From Torymus aiolomorphi (Eukaryota > Arthropoda > Insecta > Hymenoptera > Torymidae): DNA of 64,000 nucleotides. The translations under genes and the position numbers were made by a program. Of the stretch, positions 32,218 to 43,556 are shown in pieces (position 1 is the first letter of the stretch; each line of letters opens with the position of its first letter). The notes under the pieces are model-generated. The model worked only from the letters and a program-made list of their open reading frames with translations. It searched no databases and was not told the DNA's origin. The stretch covers positions 221,893,376 through 221,957,375 of the forward strand of contig CM070873.1 in the NCBI GenBank assembly GCA_036365515.1. Direction: 5' to 3'.

Positions 32218-33619
32218 GAATAACATTCCAATATTTAATAGTTTGCTATTGTTACTTCAAGCACTGTTTATTCTTCTAGGGTTGACTGGGTAGATTCCGT
32301 TATTAAAGATGGCTTGGTCGACTTATCTGTGTATGCATTTCCAAGGATGACACTTAGTATAGTAAATATTTTCCAAATGATTTATTGTTAAAAATAGAAG
32401 GTTTTTTTTATTAACAAAGCATTTATAATTATTATCAGTTCACATATGTTTATAAAATAACTTCACATATTAAAGAATACTGACAGGTGCATGTGTTGAT
32501 TGAAATTGTTTATTCTGTTTTGTATAATTTAATATTTATGGATTGCCAGTTTTCCACATATAAAAGTATAAGTTATTGTTATATAACTTACAGTGGAAGA
32601 GCAAACCATGCCGTATTGCTAAATGCTATTTTATCATTTTCTTTTTCGTACTTTATCATTGAAATACAGTTTACAGTTTGTAAAAGGCTATGTAATAAAT
32701 ATAATATTGTTTGAAATTTACTGCTCTATTTAGAATACAAGCTGTAAGCTATATTTTAATGATCAAGTAGTATTTAGTAGTAACGTATGGGTTTTATCTA
32801 ACAATGACAGTTATATAACAATAACTTGTAATATTCTATATGTAGAATACTTGCAAAGCATAACTATAACTTTAACTTTAAAAAGAAAAAGAAAAAACAG
32901 AATGACTATTTACAGGTCAAGACACGCAGCAGTGTGAAAGAACACTGACAGTTCATATGATTTTAGATCTGACACTATCGCTGCTGTACTTTCAATACCA
33001 CACTTATGTTTAACGAATAATAGGTAAATTACTATAAAAGTTTTCTTGTCTAGCCTATCTTATTATAGTGAATTTCAACTTGACATATTTCAATTGGGAA
33101 CGATTGATGGAAAATTATTTAATTGTAATAAGAATATTTAATTAGAGTTTATAAAATTCCTCATAATTTGTACGGTGTGTTTTGAATTGTTCGTATAAGT
33201 ATGATTAAGGAAATTGAAAATATTGGACATTAGACGAACTATATAGAATACGATAGTTTATCCCAGCCTGGTGTTAGGCTGGAATAAACTAACACATCCA
33301 ATACAGTTTGTCCAATGTCCAATTTTTTCAATTTCCTACCTCATAATTTGTAGCTAACCTTCACAGCTTAAATTTTGTAAAGGGCTATGTCATAAATATA
33401 ATATTGTTTTAAATTTACTGCTGCATTTAGGGAACAAACTCTAAGCTATATTCTAATGATCAATTAGCATTTGGCAATAATGTATGGATTTTTTTCTTTC
33501 GTTGTAAGTTATATAAAAGTAACTTAGGCACACACATGTCAATAATCTTTAATATGTGAAGTTATTTTACAACTATATGTGAATTGGCGATAATAATATA
33601 TGCTTTTTATTTTCTTGTA

Positions 33620-34004
33620 CACGGAGAAAAATTTATTTGTAAACTTTACTCTTTTTATAAGAACATTTATTATTTTTATAGTAGTGCTGGGATACACTCG
33701 ATATGTAGGACTTTTTACTGTTTTAAATAGTAATTTTTATAATTTTCATAGAAAATTTTATTTTTTAAATCATAATTTTTATTATATTTGTAGCAAATTT
33801 TATTATCTGAAATAGTCATTTTTGTTATTTTTGCAGCAGTCATAAAAATTACTATTTCAAATAGTAATATTTGCTACAAAAATAATAAAAATTAATATTT
33901 AAAACAGGATATATCCCACATGTTGAGTATGTCCCAGCGCTACTATAAAAGTAACAAATTTTCTTATAAAAAGTTGAAATTTACAAATAAATTTTTGCTC
34001 CGTG
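33620..34004. mobile_element. mariner-like MITE, right arm
   Basis: TA-flanked (33618-33619 and 34005-34006), starts CACGGAGAAAAATTTATTTG and ends AATTTTTGCTCCGTG. Mirror of 29437-29821. Confidence 0.7.
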
Positions 34005-35434
34005 TAATGAATGAACTAATATTAAATCTGTTTTTGTTAGCAGTATGGAAGAACACTGACATTTCATATGACATTTCATATGACTTTAGATCTAGACCAC
34101 ACTATCGCTGCTGTGCTGTCCATTTAATACCACATTTATATTGAACGAATAATAGGTGAACAATTACTATAAAAATTTTCTTGCCTGGCCTAGTATTTTA
34201 TTATAGTGAATTTCAACTTGACATATTTTAATTGGGAATGATTGATGGAAAATTATTTAGTTATAATAAGAACATTTAATTAGAGTTTATAAAATTCCTC
34301 ATAATTTGTACGGTGTGTTTTGAATGGTTCGTATAAGTATGATAAAGGAAATTGAAAAAATTCGACATTAGACGAACTATATTGGATACGCTAGTTTATT
34401 CCAGCCTGGTATTAGGCTGGAATAATATCCAATACAGTTTGTCCGATGTTCAAATTTTTTCAATTTCCTACCTCATAATTTGTATGCTTATACTAATCAA
34501 TTTTTACTAGAACTATCAGTATAATAAAGATGTAGTAGCATCAGTATCATCAGTAGTAAAGCCCTACAAAATGCCAATACTCTTTCACATTATCCCTCGC
34601 GTCATAAGCATGTAAGAACTAAGCTACATTAATTGCATTTTAGCTTATTTTCCTAAGGTACATTTTTCTTGACAAAAAAGATTGAATATCAGTTGATTTA
34701 GTACAAGACCATAGAAAGCATTTATATTTATTGCCAATTCACATATATTTATTAAATAACTTCACATATATAAAAGAGTATTGACATGTGCATGTCTTGA
34801 GGCGTAACAAGTCATTCTGATTTTTTTTTAATTTAATATTTATGATTTGCAAGTATCTATATTATAAAAGCACAAGTTATTGTTATATAAGTTACAGCAA
34901 AAGAGGAAACCCATTTAGCAATAAATTTAAATTATTTCTCATAATTCAGAGGTATGTGATAATAATTAAGTAGCACTTGTTTTATCATTTGCAAACGATA
35001 CATATCAAATTGAAAAGGAAAATTTGGATAATTTTAATTCAGGCATTGTTCATGTCAACACGCTAGTGTAGTGCATATGTGTGTGCTGGGGATCTTGGGT
35101 ACGCAAACCCTATTCCACGGTAGTCGCCGACTCTTACCAAGGTGGTTACCATTGAGTACACGAGGGCACACTTGATGCCGACCTCGCGTGATTTTGATAT
35201 CGCTGGTCAGCGTCGAGTAGCGCAAACCCGAAACTCATTAAACATCGAGATCGTCTTTCTGTTTTCTGCCGTTTGTTGTCGTCGAGAAAATTGTAAGTAC
35301 CGTACCTGGTAAATACAGTACCAGTATAAATATAATATACTGTTAATACATATATTTATATGATATAATGTATGATTACTTTTATAAGTATTTATAAATA
35401 CTTTCTAGTTTTCAAGTTTTTTCCTAATAAAATT

Positions 35435-35588
35435 GGCATGGTGTGGTTTGTGCACATAAGAATTATGCACATATTTATTGTGCACACTTTAGCATTGGAG
35501 TATACACATAGATATAGATATACACCAATGCTAAAGTGTGCACAATAAATATGTGCATAATTCTTATGTGCACAAACCACACCATGCC
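35435..35588. mobile_element. hAT-like MITE, 154 bp
   Basis: Starts GGCATGGTGTGGTTTGTGCA and ends with its reverse complement. Flanked by the 8-bp duplication ATAAAATT. The duplicated locus at about 49524 has the empty site with one ATAAAATT. Eight-base duplications fit the hAT superfamily. A related element lies at 46867-47019. Confidence 0.8.
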
Positions 35589-36047
35589 ATAAAATTATCA
35601 TTGTCTTAATTTTTTAACCTATTATAATTAAAATTGTATTATTACAATTATATATTATTAAAATAAATGTGCCATTGTTAAAGAACGTATTAAATGAACG
35701 CATTTACATATCTAGTTGATATTTTCAGCAATATATTTAGAAAATTAGAATCGCAACATCAGCTGTGAAATAAGCTGGTGAAATCATCAGCGATATGGGG
35801 TCAAAATCGTAGCTGATTTCGTAGCTGTTTTTGCAGCTGATTTTTTTAGCAGGGATTTGATAATAAAAAAAACTGGAAGTCCAATAAACTATATAATGAA
35901 ACAATAATTAGATATCGAATAAAATATTTTATAAAAAATATGATATCACGTGTTTTACCATATGTTTTATCACGTATTTAATCATATGATTTATAATATT
36001 ATAAAACACGTGATTTGACATGTAATTAATCACGTGATTAATCACGT

Positions 36048-36950
36048 GACGTCCGCGGCAATCGCGGACTTACTTTCTGTTTTTTTCTTTTTTTACGCTC
36101 GACTTTTTTCCCCAAATGTCGAGTATCGATCGGCTCCGCGAGCTTCGGAGAAGCTCGTGTCACGACCTGGCCGACGGGCCGCACCCTCTAAGCGAGGGTG
36201 GGGACCAAGCGGCCGGCGAGCGCGGCCCAAGCTGCAACCGATCTGCACATTTCTTACGCCGCCCGGCGGCAGCCAATCAACGAGCGCCGTCGCTCGCCCC
36301 CTAACCGCACCGAGGTATTTTGTTTAATCCGAAAGGACCCCGCACACAATGTATGGGAAAAAATCATTCGGTCAAATTGAACGAAATTGAACAACGATTT
36401 CTTCAGGACCTCAAGATCTATTTTTTTCCAAAGTTTCGTTCAATTTGACCGGATGATTTTTTCCCATACATTGTGTGCAGGGTCCTTTCGGAGCAACACT
36501 CGGCCTCTGCGCTCCGCCGGAGAAAGACCTCCGGGTCCTCGCCAGGCTCTCGCCTCCTCGCCAACAGCGACTGCGTCGCTATCGGCGCATGGAGTGTCCT
36601 GAGCCTCGCCCAGTGCGGACGTCCGTCCGCGCAAGGGCAAAAAGGGGGTGACACCTCGAGCCACGCTCGGTGTCACCAAGACACTCCAGGAACACCCTGG
36701 TGAGAGTCTCGCGAGCCCGCGAAAATTACGCGACCGCGAGTCACCGCGCCCCTCATCATTTTTTTTTTACTTATGTCTTTTCTTTTTACTGTTTAATTAA
36801 TTACCTTTTTTTTGTGTAATTCACTGCTCTACCGTTCACTCGAAGTTTTATTTTTAAATTAAACATTTTTGTACATATCTTATTAATTCAGCCTAACCTA
36901 CCCCCTTTCCAATTCCTCTCATGCCCTCCGCCGACGCTGAGCTTACGTCA
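36048..36950. mobile_element. GC-rich 903-bp insertion with internal hairpin
   Basis: Flanked by CACGT at 36043-36047 and 36951-36955; both other copies of the locus have a single CACGT. Inside, about 56-68 bases at 36328-36383 and 36432-36499 are inverted (TCCGAAAGGACCCCGCACAC / GTGTGCAGGGTCCTTTCGGA). The right part is AT-richer. ORFs on both strands reflect high GC and have no recognisable domain. Class is uncertain; the ends GACGT/ACGTCA are only weakly inverted. Confidence 0.65.
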
Positions 36951-37132
36951 CACGTCAATATTTTCAGTAGGGAAGCAGTCTGACTACTACCAGTCAAAGA
37001 GAACAATATTAATCAATCTTTGCTTTATATAGACAACGTTTTTGAATGTATTAGTCAGAAAAGGTGGGAGAACCAATAAGGAGCGACAAAGGTGGGGCCC
37101 AAGTCAAACACGTAGTCCAGCGTGTATACACT

Positions 37133-38150
37133 GCGTGAGTATTAGGAGTACATGGAAGTGGGGGTACAATGACTCAAATTTTACATTTCGCTAGAATAAG
37201 GATAACTACACACTAACAAGGAAATGATCAGGGGTGCGGGTCCTGGATTTTACTAAAGCTATAGGAGATACTTATTATTGACAAATAATGAGATACGTGT
37301 CTCGGGGTTTTTGTGAATGGGCCTTTTTTTGCGAGACTCAAGCTATTTTATGTCTAAAATGAACATTTTTTGATAAAAATGGGGGTAATAGATTTTTGAA
37401 TATTTCGGTCATATAAATGGGCTAAAAAGTTTATAAAACAAGGCAAAAAAAGCTTTAATTTAAGCTGTATTTCATTAAAAAATGTCGATTTTAAAAAAAG
37501 TTATAGGCTAATAAAAATAGACTAAGAAAATCACTAAAAATTTCTCATTTTTTTCAAGTATTTAACGGGTGGTATTTTAAGCTATCGTCTTACTTTATTT
37601 TTAATAGCCTATAACTTCTTTAAAAATCGACATTTTTTAATGAAACACAGCTTAAATTAAAGCTTTTTTTGCCTTCTTTTATAAACTGTTTAGCCTATTT
37701 ATATGACCGAAATATTCAAAAAGCTATTCCCATTTTTATCGAAAATTGTTCATTTTAGAGATAAAATAGCTTGAGAATCGGAAAAAAAGCCCATTCACAA
37801 AAACACCGATACACGAGTTTCATTATTTGTTATAAAGAAGTACACCCTATGGACATTAATTCGCGTCGAACGTGCCCCCTCAGTTTCAAAATCCTACAAT
37901 CCCATTAGCCAATTTGGGTGTAACCATTAACCTTACACTGGAATTGTCCAATGGGATTCTAGCATTTGGAAACTGAGAAGGCACGTTCCACGTGAATCAC
38001 TATCCTCTGGGTGTACCTCCTGTAGTTTTAGCCAAATCCAGGACCCGCACCCCTGATCATGTCCTTGTAAGTATACATAACCACACACCCCTATACGAAT
38101 ACATAACTATATATTTCTGTACTCCTAATACAAATTGCTCGCACCCACTT
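37133..38150. mobile_element. large foldback element, copy 2
   Basis: Same nested inverted structure as 24788-26238 but without the TTAA MITE; the small CACGTTC-ended foldback is at about 37843-38020. It directly precedes the Penelope fragment. Confidence 0.75.
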
Positions 38151-38177
38151 CTGTTCCAGAAATTTAGAGAGGTATAA

Positions 38178-38610
38178 TTAAATTTTATTTCTGTGGATAA
38201 ACGCTTTGTAATCATCATTCAGTTTCACAGTGTCAGTCATCTTATTAAAAAATTTTCTTTGCGAATATATATAAAATATTTCCGACAAAAATCTGCAATC
38301 CAGTTGGCTCTCCTTATCTAATATTCGTACTTTATTGAAACTAATATTGTGGTTTGTGTTCTTTATATGTGTATATAACGCGTTATTATCGTCCTGGTTT
38401 TCACATTTTTTGGTATGTTCCTTAACTCTAATATCTAGCCTACGACTAGTCTGTCCCACATATGTTGCTTCGAATCTTTACAGTCTATACGATATACTAC
38501 ATTTGTATAATAGCCTGTTTTATTAGTTTTATTAAAAATCCCAATAAACTGTTTTTTTTTTTTGTGAAAAAAAAAGTTTAATGTAATTTTCTGTTCAATT
38601 CGCCAGAACT
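38178..38610 (-). pseudogene. Penelope-type GIY-YIG endonuclease fragment (copy 2)
   Basis: The minus-strand frames give IGIFNKTNKTGYYTNVVYRI, then, after a frame change near 38450, GQTSRRLDIRVKEHTKKC, and the tail NKMTDTVKLNDDYKAFIHRN to a stop at 38178. A VVYRI..C followed by GQTSRRL..R..EH arrangement is the GIY-YIG nuclease found at the C-terminus of Penelope-like retroelements. Only this 3' end remains; no reverse transcriptase was found. Copies at 24470 (+) and 51191 (-). Confidence 0.75.
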
Positions 38611-38898
38611 TCGTTCTGATCATCTATTTCTTTTACACAATAAATTATGAAGTATTAGGAATATCATAAACCATAACGGAATAATAGAGATTGTTATTGA
38701 GCCAAATAGCGAATTTTAGAACACTTTTTTTCGCTGTTTTAAACCTGTATTTTCAAATGCAAAAGTTGTGTAACGAATTTTTGAATTTTGCGATTTGATT
38801 CGACCTATTATATTTTTAAATGCCCAAGGAAGTTTTTTGGAAAATTCCAGTCCTTTGTTGCTAAATAGAATTTTTCGTGATTGTTACGATAAATGCTG

Positions 38899-39035
38899 TT
38901 GAAGGCCGTGCGCCACGGTATACATGTTACGACGTGCGCACGACACGATCACCGAAAATTGTACAATACATAGACTACTGAAATTTTCGTGTCATGCGCA
39001 CGTCATAACACGTGTACCGTCGCGCGCGGCCTTCA
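38899..39035. mobile_element. small GC-richer foldback MITE upstream of protease copy 2
   Basis: 137 bp, ends TTGAAGGCCGTGCGCCACGG and CGTCGCGCGCGGCCTTCAA. Present in all three protease copies (shortened to 108 bp at 51920-52027). Confidence 0.7.
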
Positions 39036-39066
39036 ATAGCAAGCTAATCATTTGATAAGATCGGTG

Positions 39067-39074
39067 TATATAAG
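39067..39074 (+). promoter_or_regulatory. TATA box of protease copy 2
   Basis: TATATAAG lies 34 bases before the ATG at 39108, so the leader must be very short. The same box is at 52131-52138 for the other intact gene. Confidence 0.7.
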
Positions 39075-39107
39075 GAAGATTTTTTTTCATTTTCACTTAT
39101 TGCAGTC

Positions 39108-40708
39108 ATGAATGTTTTGTGTATTTTGTTGTGCATCGCTTTCGCGAGCAGCTTCAATATAGGTAAAAGAGATTTTAAATAGTATTTTTGTTGATTAAAA
39201 TAAATTTTTTAATTACATATTATATTTCAATTTCTAATAGATAACAATGAAACACATGAAGAGAAAATTGTTGGAGGAGATTACGTTAGAATAGTAGATA
39301 TACCATACCAGGTAAATAAATATCAACTGAATTTCGTAACATTCATTCCTTTGCAGCAATTTCTTTAATATAACTGGTTAAAATATTAATAAATTATTTG
39401 ATAGTTTTATTAATAGGTTTATGTATTTATTTATTAATAGATTGTTGAATAAAATATTCCATGATCGATATTAATAGACGTACTTGTTTTATCGCATTAT
39501 GTATTGAATAAATTTCATACAATACAATTTATAAAAATTTAAAAGTTTTTAAAAATAATTCAAGAAGATGTTGAATCTGTTTAAAGGTCCTTATATATTG
39601 TATATCAAAATAATAATTTCAATATAAATCTTTAAACACATAGCTCTCGGGATGAAAGTATTTAAATTTGTTTTTAGGCTAGCTTGCTTGAGTTGCTTTG
39701 GTTCAAAGCAGACAACATCTGCGGTGCAACTATTATACATGAATCTTGGATTATAACTGCTGCACACTGTGTCAAGTAAGATTTCATTTAATTTTTATAA
39801 TTACATTAAGTAGTTTTATATAATAGAACTTCTTACAAAAAATTAAATTAATCTCTTCATTGCGAAATAGTAATAAATCGCGCTTATTAGTACGAACTGG
39901 CACTGGACACAGAGAAACTTCAGGTAAATTACACAGAGTTGAGAAAATTATAATGCATGCGGATTTTGATCCCAGAAGCCAAAACAACGACATTGCTTTA
40001 ATCAAGGTAATTAAATATATTTATTTTACCTGTGAATTACTTAGAAAGGATTTAGTATAGATATAATATCACTATTCATGACAATGTTAGTATTTCAATG
40101 TGTATAATAATAGTTTTATACAACTTCGAAACTTGTTAAATAGATTACAGTACAAATTTTAATTATTAATTAAAAACTAAGAACTTGTGACTAACACGAA
40201 TATTTTCATTATATTTTTTATCCAGCTTCCAGAGCCTATTCGATTTAATAATGAACAGCAACCTATAAAACTTGCAAAGCCACACGATATTCCCAGAGAA
40301 GGTGAATTGATGCGGATTTCTGGTTTTGGACGGATAGGGGTAAGTTCTTATCCCTCACAGAGAAAGGTTTTCTTTTTTTCTAAAATTTCTTTAGTTAATT
40401 TAATTTACTATTTTTAGCAACATCTGAGCGAATCTGATATTTTGAAGGCTGCATACATACCTGTAACTAATCAAGAAATTTGTCCAAGAACTTACAGAGA
40501 ACCCCTAACCGATAATATGTTTTGTGCTGGTAATGGAGACGCTGATGCATGCTATGGTGATTCTGGTGGACCTGGTGTTATTCATGGTAAACTCTATGGA
40601 ATCATTTCCTTTGGTTCAAATTGTACATCGAGAATACTTCCTGGAGTTTTTACTAGGGTGCACAAATACTATGATTGGATTGAAGAAAAAACTGGACTTA
40701 GATTCTAA
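39108..40708 (+). CDS. trypsin-like serine protease, six exons (copy 2)
   Basis: Exons 39108-39162, 39241-39311, 39678-39775, 39871-40006, 40226-40339 and 40418-40708, all with GT-AG borders and matching phases; 254 residues. The first exon is a signal peptide (MNVLCILLCIAFASSF), so the enzyme is secreted. Activation would occur at EEK|IVGGDY in exon 2. The catalytic triad is His in ITAAHC (exon 3), Asp in NNDIALI (exon 4) and Ser in GDSGGP (exon 6). DACYGDSGGP places Asp at the S1 pocket base and FGSNC...PGVFTRV keeps the two pocket Gly, predicting cleavage after Lys/Arg. There is almost no propeptide domain, so it is a simple trypsin (digestive, venom or immune role undecided). AATAAA at 40757. 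Its upstream region lacks about 65 bp present in copies 1 and 3. Confidence 0.92.
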
Positions 40709-41300
40709 AATTTGTAAACCTAACTTGTATAAAAAATACTTGTTTTACGTGATAAAAATAAAATTTTGATAAAGAAGAAATTAAGCATGATTCTTCCCGC
40801 AAATAACGTCACACGATTAGATACTGAACGATTACTCCCAAAATAAGTATGTGGAAAATGCACCAAAATTTGACGGTTTGCGGTAAGTTCAATAAGTAAA
40901 AAAAATTTATTTTCGAGGCAACAAATCTACCTTCTGTATTTGATTTTTCTACTACTGTATATCGTATTCAACAATTCCCACTTAGGGCGTAAAGTTATAT
41001 TTTATGCCCTTGATACGAAAACTACTATTTAATAATCATCTTTCTAAAAAAAAAAACCTGTGTTAATTTTTTTTTAATGGTTGAAGATTGTTCTAAGATG
41101 TACGAAACCAATACCTAACTCAAACTGAAATAATTATGAATGATGTTTAAATTTCTCATTTAGAATGCTATTTACTACCAAGGGGAATGATTGTAACTTT
41201 CCCACAGAAATAGTCTTGACTATTTTGAAATAGATACGCTTTACGATTACTTTGTATGTTCAATATTATATGTAATCTTAAAATTTGCGCATCTATTTAG
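40709..41300. other. 3' flank of protease copy 2
   Basis: Polyadenylation signal AATAAA at 40757-40762, then AT-rich sequence conserved in the tandem copy (53774-54362). No further gene seen. Confidence 0.6.
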
Positions 41301-41573
41301 TTGTTAGATTACTTTAGTGAACATAAAATCAAAAATCCGCGGAGGAGAGGGCCGAAGGAACAAACCGTTTCTTATGAACGTACTGAAACGTACCGTCCAT
41401 ATTTTTACTTATATAGTGAGGGTCTGTGGAACTCGTTTTTCTCGTCTCTAAGGTACTTGTCAAGCAATAATAGGTTTAGATCCATAGTGCAGGAATATAA
41501 TGTGTATATAACATGGACTTGTCCACACTACTTTATTAAGAATCACTTTCATCGGTCAGTTATTGTATTCTAG
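41301..41573 (+). pseudogene. short ORF resembling the tail of a LINE-type RT protein (copy 2)
   Basis: 90 codons. YERTETYRPYFYLYSEGLWN followed by SFFSSLRYLSSNNRF resembles the sequence R..Y..SF...S..LWN.LP..LR found at the C-terminus of many LINE ORF2 proteins. Nothing upstream encodes a reverse transcriptase. It is nearly identical in the tandem copy (54363-54635), where one Tyr is His. Probably a retroelement relic that was duplicated with the locus. Confidence 0.4.
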
Positions 41574-41901
41574 CATTATTGTTTATTTATTTACTTTATT
41601 TGGTCTTATCACCCGGATGGTAATAGAACTGAACGGTACTTGACTTCTGTGATCTGTCGAGGTGCAGTTGCGCTATCGCCCCAAAGTACCGGTTTTGCTA
41701 ATTATATCTTTTCAATGTCATTTTAATGTCAAATTCAATATCACTTCTAATATAATCATCAACATAACTTTTATAACCCTCATATCGACTGAAGTCAGCA
41801 TATGTGTCAGTGTTAGAACAAAGTGAGTGTGAAGCAGAAAAAAGTTATGTGCAATTAAAGCTGTAAAAACAGTGAAAATAGTGCTTTTTCAATGTTTTAA
41901 T
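41574..41901. other. spacer, no gene seen
   Basis: AT-rich, conserved in the tandem copy. No recognisable feature. Confidence 0.5.
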
Positions 41902-42014
41902 AGTTTTGTGAGATGATGACTCGTACGTTCCAAAGTGTAAATTTTGAAGGAGGTTGCAATAAAACGATCAACGAGGAACCAAGAAAATTTCATTTAAAAC
42001 TTCGTTTATTGGCC

Positions 42015-42048
42015 GATGTTTCGGTACTAATATTAATACCTTCATCAG
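42015..42048 (-). ncRNA. hammerhead-core-like motif, minus-strand arm
   Basis: Read on the minus strand: CTGATGA, a helix GGTA/TACC closing the loop TTAATATTAG, then CGAAACATC. The core matches the hammerhead consensus; stems I and III are too short to confirm by eye. Confidence 0.4.
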
Positions 42049-42165
42049 GGCTAATAAATTAATGAAAGTTCACAGACGCTGCACTATGTGCTATATCATT
42101 ACTTGATCGACGTCACCTATGTTTGTCTACGAACTATGGTGTAAACTTTCGTTAATTTATTAGCC

Positions 42166-42199
42166 CTGATGAAGGTATTAATATTAGTACCGAAACGTC
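42166..42199 (+). ncRNA. hammerhead-core-like motif, plus-strand arm
   Basis: CTGATGA at 42166-42172, helix GGTA/TACC, GAAAC at 42192-42196 followed by GTC, the usual cleavage triplet spelling. Same caveat about stems I and III. Confidence 0.45.
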
Positions 42200-42502
42200 G
42201 GCCAATAAACGAAGTTTTAAATGAATTTTTCTTGGTTCCTCGTTGATCGTTTTATTGCAACCTCCTTTTAAAAGTTTTAATTGCCGGTAACTTTTTTCTG
42301 TGATCTATTTCCATCTTCATCAAGGTCGTATTTTAAAGGTAACATTTTTTACAAATCTTTTAGCTTTTGGTGAGGTATATTGATTGGCCTTAAGCATATT
42401 TTGAATGGTGTTCTGTCAAGTATAAATTAGCAAAATAATTGGCTTCGATCTGCAAAAATTCTAAGTATTCTACTTACAATTTGCTAACTTTTTCCCATTT
42501 AA

Positions 42503-43552
42503 GGCGGTCTTACACCTATAGGCCTTTTTGGCCAAAATTACGTAAAAGTATTATAAAAAATATTAAATATTATAATAAAATAATGAAAATATATTGTAAA
42601 TATAACTTATTTTGAATAAAAAGAGCCAAGGCAGAGGTCCTTAAGGCGATGTGAGTACCGACGTTATTTTTCAAACGAGTACATCTCACGAAAATACCAA
42701 TAGAATCATCCAAAAAAAATTGTGAGTATAGTATTTACATGTAGAGAGCGCTTGACAAACACGTTTTCCAAAAAAAGATGAGAATTTATTTAATTAAATA
42801 AAAACCGTACTATCAGTAAGTAGAAATCTGCATTTGACCTACTTTTCAAAGGAGCATAGCTAACGAAAATGCTAATAAAATCACTCAAAAAATTTCTAAA
42901 TATAGTGTTTACGTGTACGGAGCGTTTGACAACCGTCTTTTTCCAAATAAACGTTTGAATGTTGATTTAAAAAATTTTGAAATTAGGGTTTCACATCACC
43001 ATAAACTTATTTTATCCTCACATATAGGATTTTCAAGAAAAGCAGTTTGTTGTAATCTTTCTCTGAGACCGCATGATGGATTTTCATGGGACAAAGTGCA
43101 CATTGTTCCTAATTTATGTAGTTATGGCCCTAAGAGTTGCAATTTTAAGGTTTTTATGTATAATTACCTTTTTTTCATGGCAAAAACTGATTTTTTTGCA
43201 ATAATTTTTTCCATTTTTTTGAATTTTTAGGGTTTTTAGCATGGAAAGGGTACTTACTCATGGAAACCTTAAAATTGCAACTCTTAGGCCCATAACTACA
43301 TAAATTAAGAACAATTTTCATTTTGTCCCAGTAAAATCCATTATGCAGTCTCAGAGAAAGGTTACGACAAACTGTTTTTTTCTTGAAAATGCTATAACTG
43401 AAGATAAAATGAGTTTAAGGACCTCTGCCTTGGTTCATTTTATTCAAAATAAGTTATATTTACAAAATATTTGGGTTATTTTATTATAATAATATTTTTT
43501 ATCATTTTTTTAGGTAATTTTGGCCAGAAAGGCCTATAGGCGTAAGACCGCC
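42503..43552. mobile_element. TTAA MITE, 1,050 bp (copy in repeat 2)
   Basis: TTAA at 42499-42502 and 43553-43556. Ends GGCGGTCTTACACCTATAGG / CCTATAGGCGTAAGACCGCC. Long inverted arms cover most of it. The 105-codon ORF at 42913-43230 lies in one arm and has a mirrored counterpart on the other strand, so it is unlikely to be a gene. The same element, same length, is at 55176-56225. Confidence 0.85.
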
Positions 43553-43556
43553 TTAA

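Larger units (their letters stand above)
31750..36047. repeat. right arm of the large palindrome
   Basis: Mirror of 26413-31690. It contains the 1.1-kb repeat unit twice (hairpin-bearing blocks near 33060-33350 and 34200-34480), the mariner-like MITE and a hAT-like MITE absent from the left arm. The 95-codon ORF at 31705-31992 ends at a possible donor TCTAG|GTGAG but is not preserved in the left arm. Confidence 0.8.
41908..42272. mobile_element. 365-bp insertion with inverted hammerhead-ribozyme-like arms (Penelope-derived?)
   Basis: Absent from the tandem copy, and flanked by AGTTTT at 41902-41907 and 42273-42278. Most of it is an inverted repeat around GGAGGTTGCAATAAAACGAT and GGCCAATAAACGAAG, but the left end has about 38 extra bases, so the ends are not symmetrical as in a DNA MITE. 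Each arm carries a CTGATGA...GAAAC core. The sequence resembles terminal repeats of Penelope-like elements, which are known to carry hammerhead motifs. Confidence 0.65.

Noticed and set aside
36034..36703. cluster of GC-rich ORFs on both strands
   Set aside because: Overlapping frames on both strands, caused by high GC in the 903-bp insertion; no domain or splice signals.
42913..43230. 105-codon ORF (and 55567-55863) as a conserved gene
   Set aside because: It lies in an inverted arm of the 1,050-bp TTAA MITE, which is conserved simply because the block was recently duplicated.
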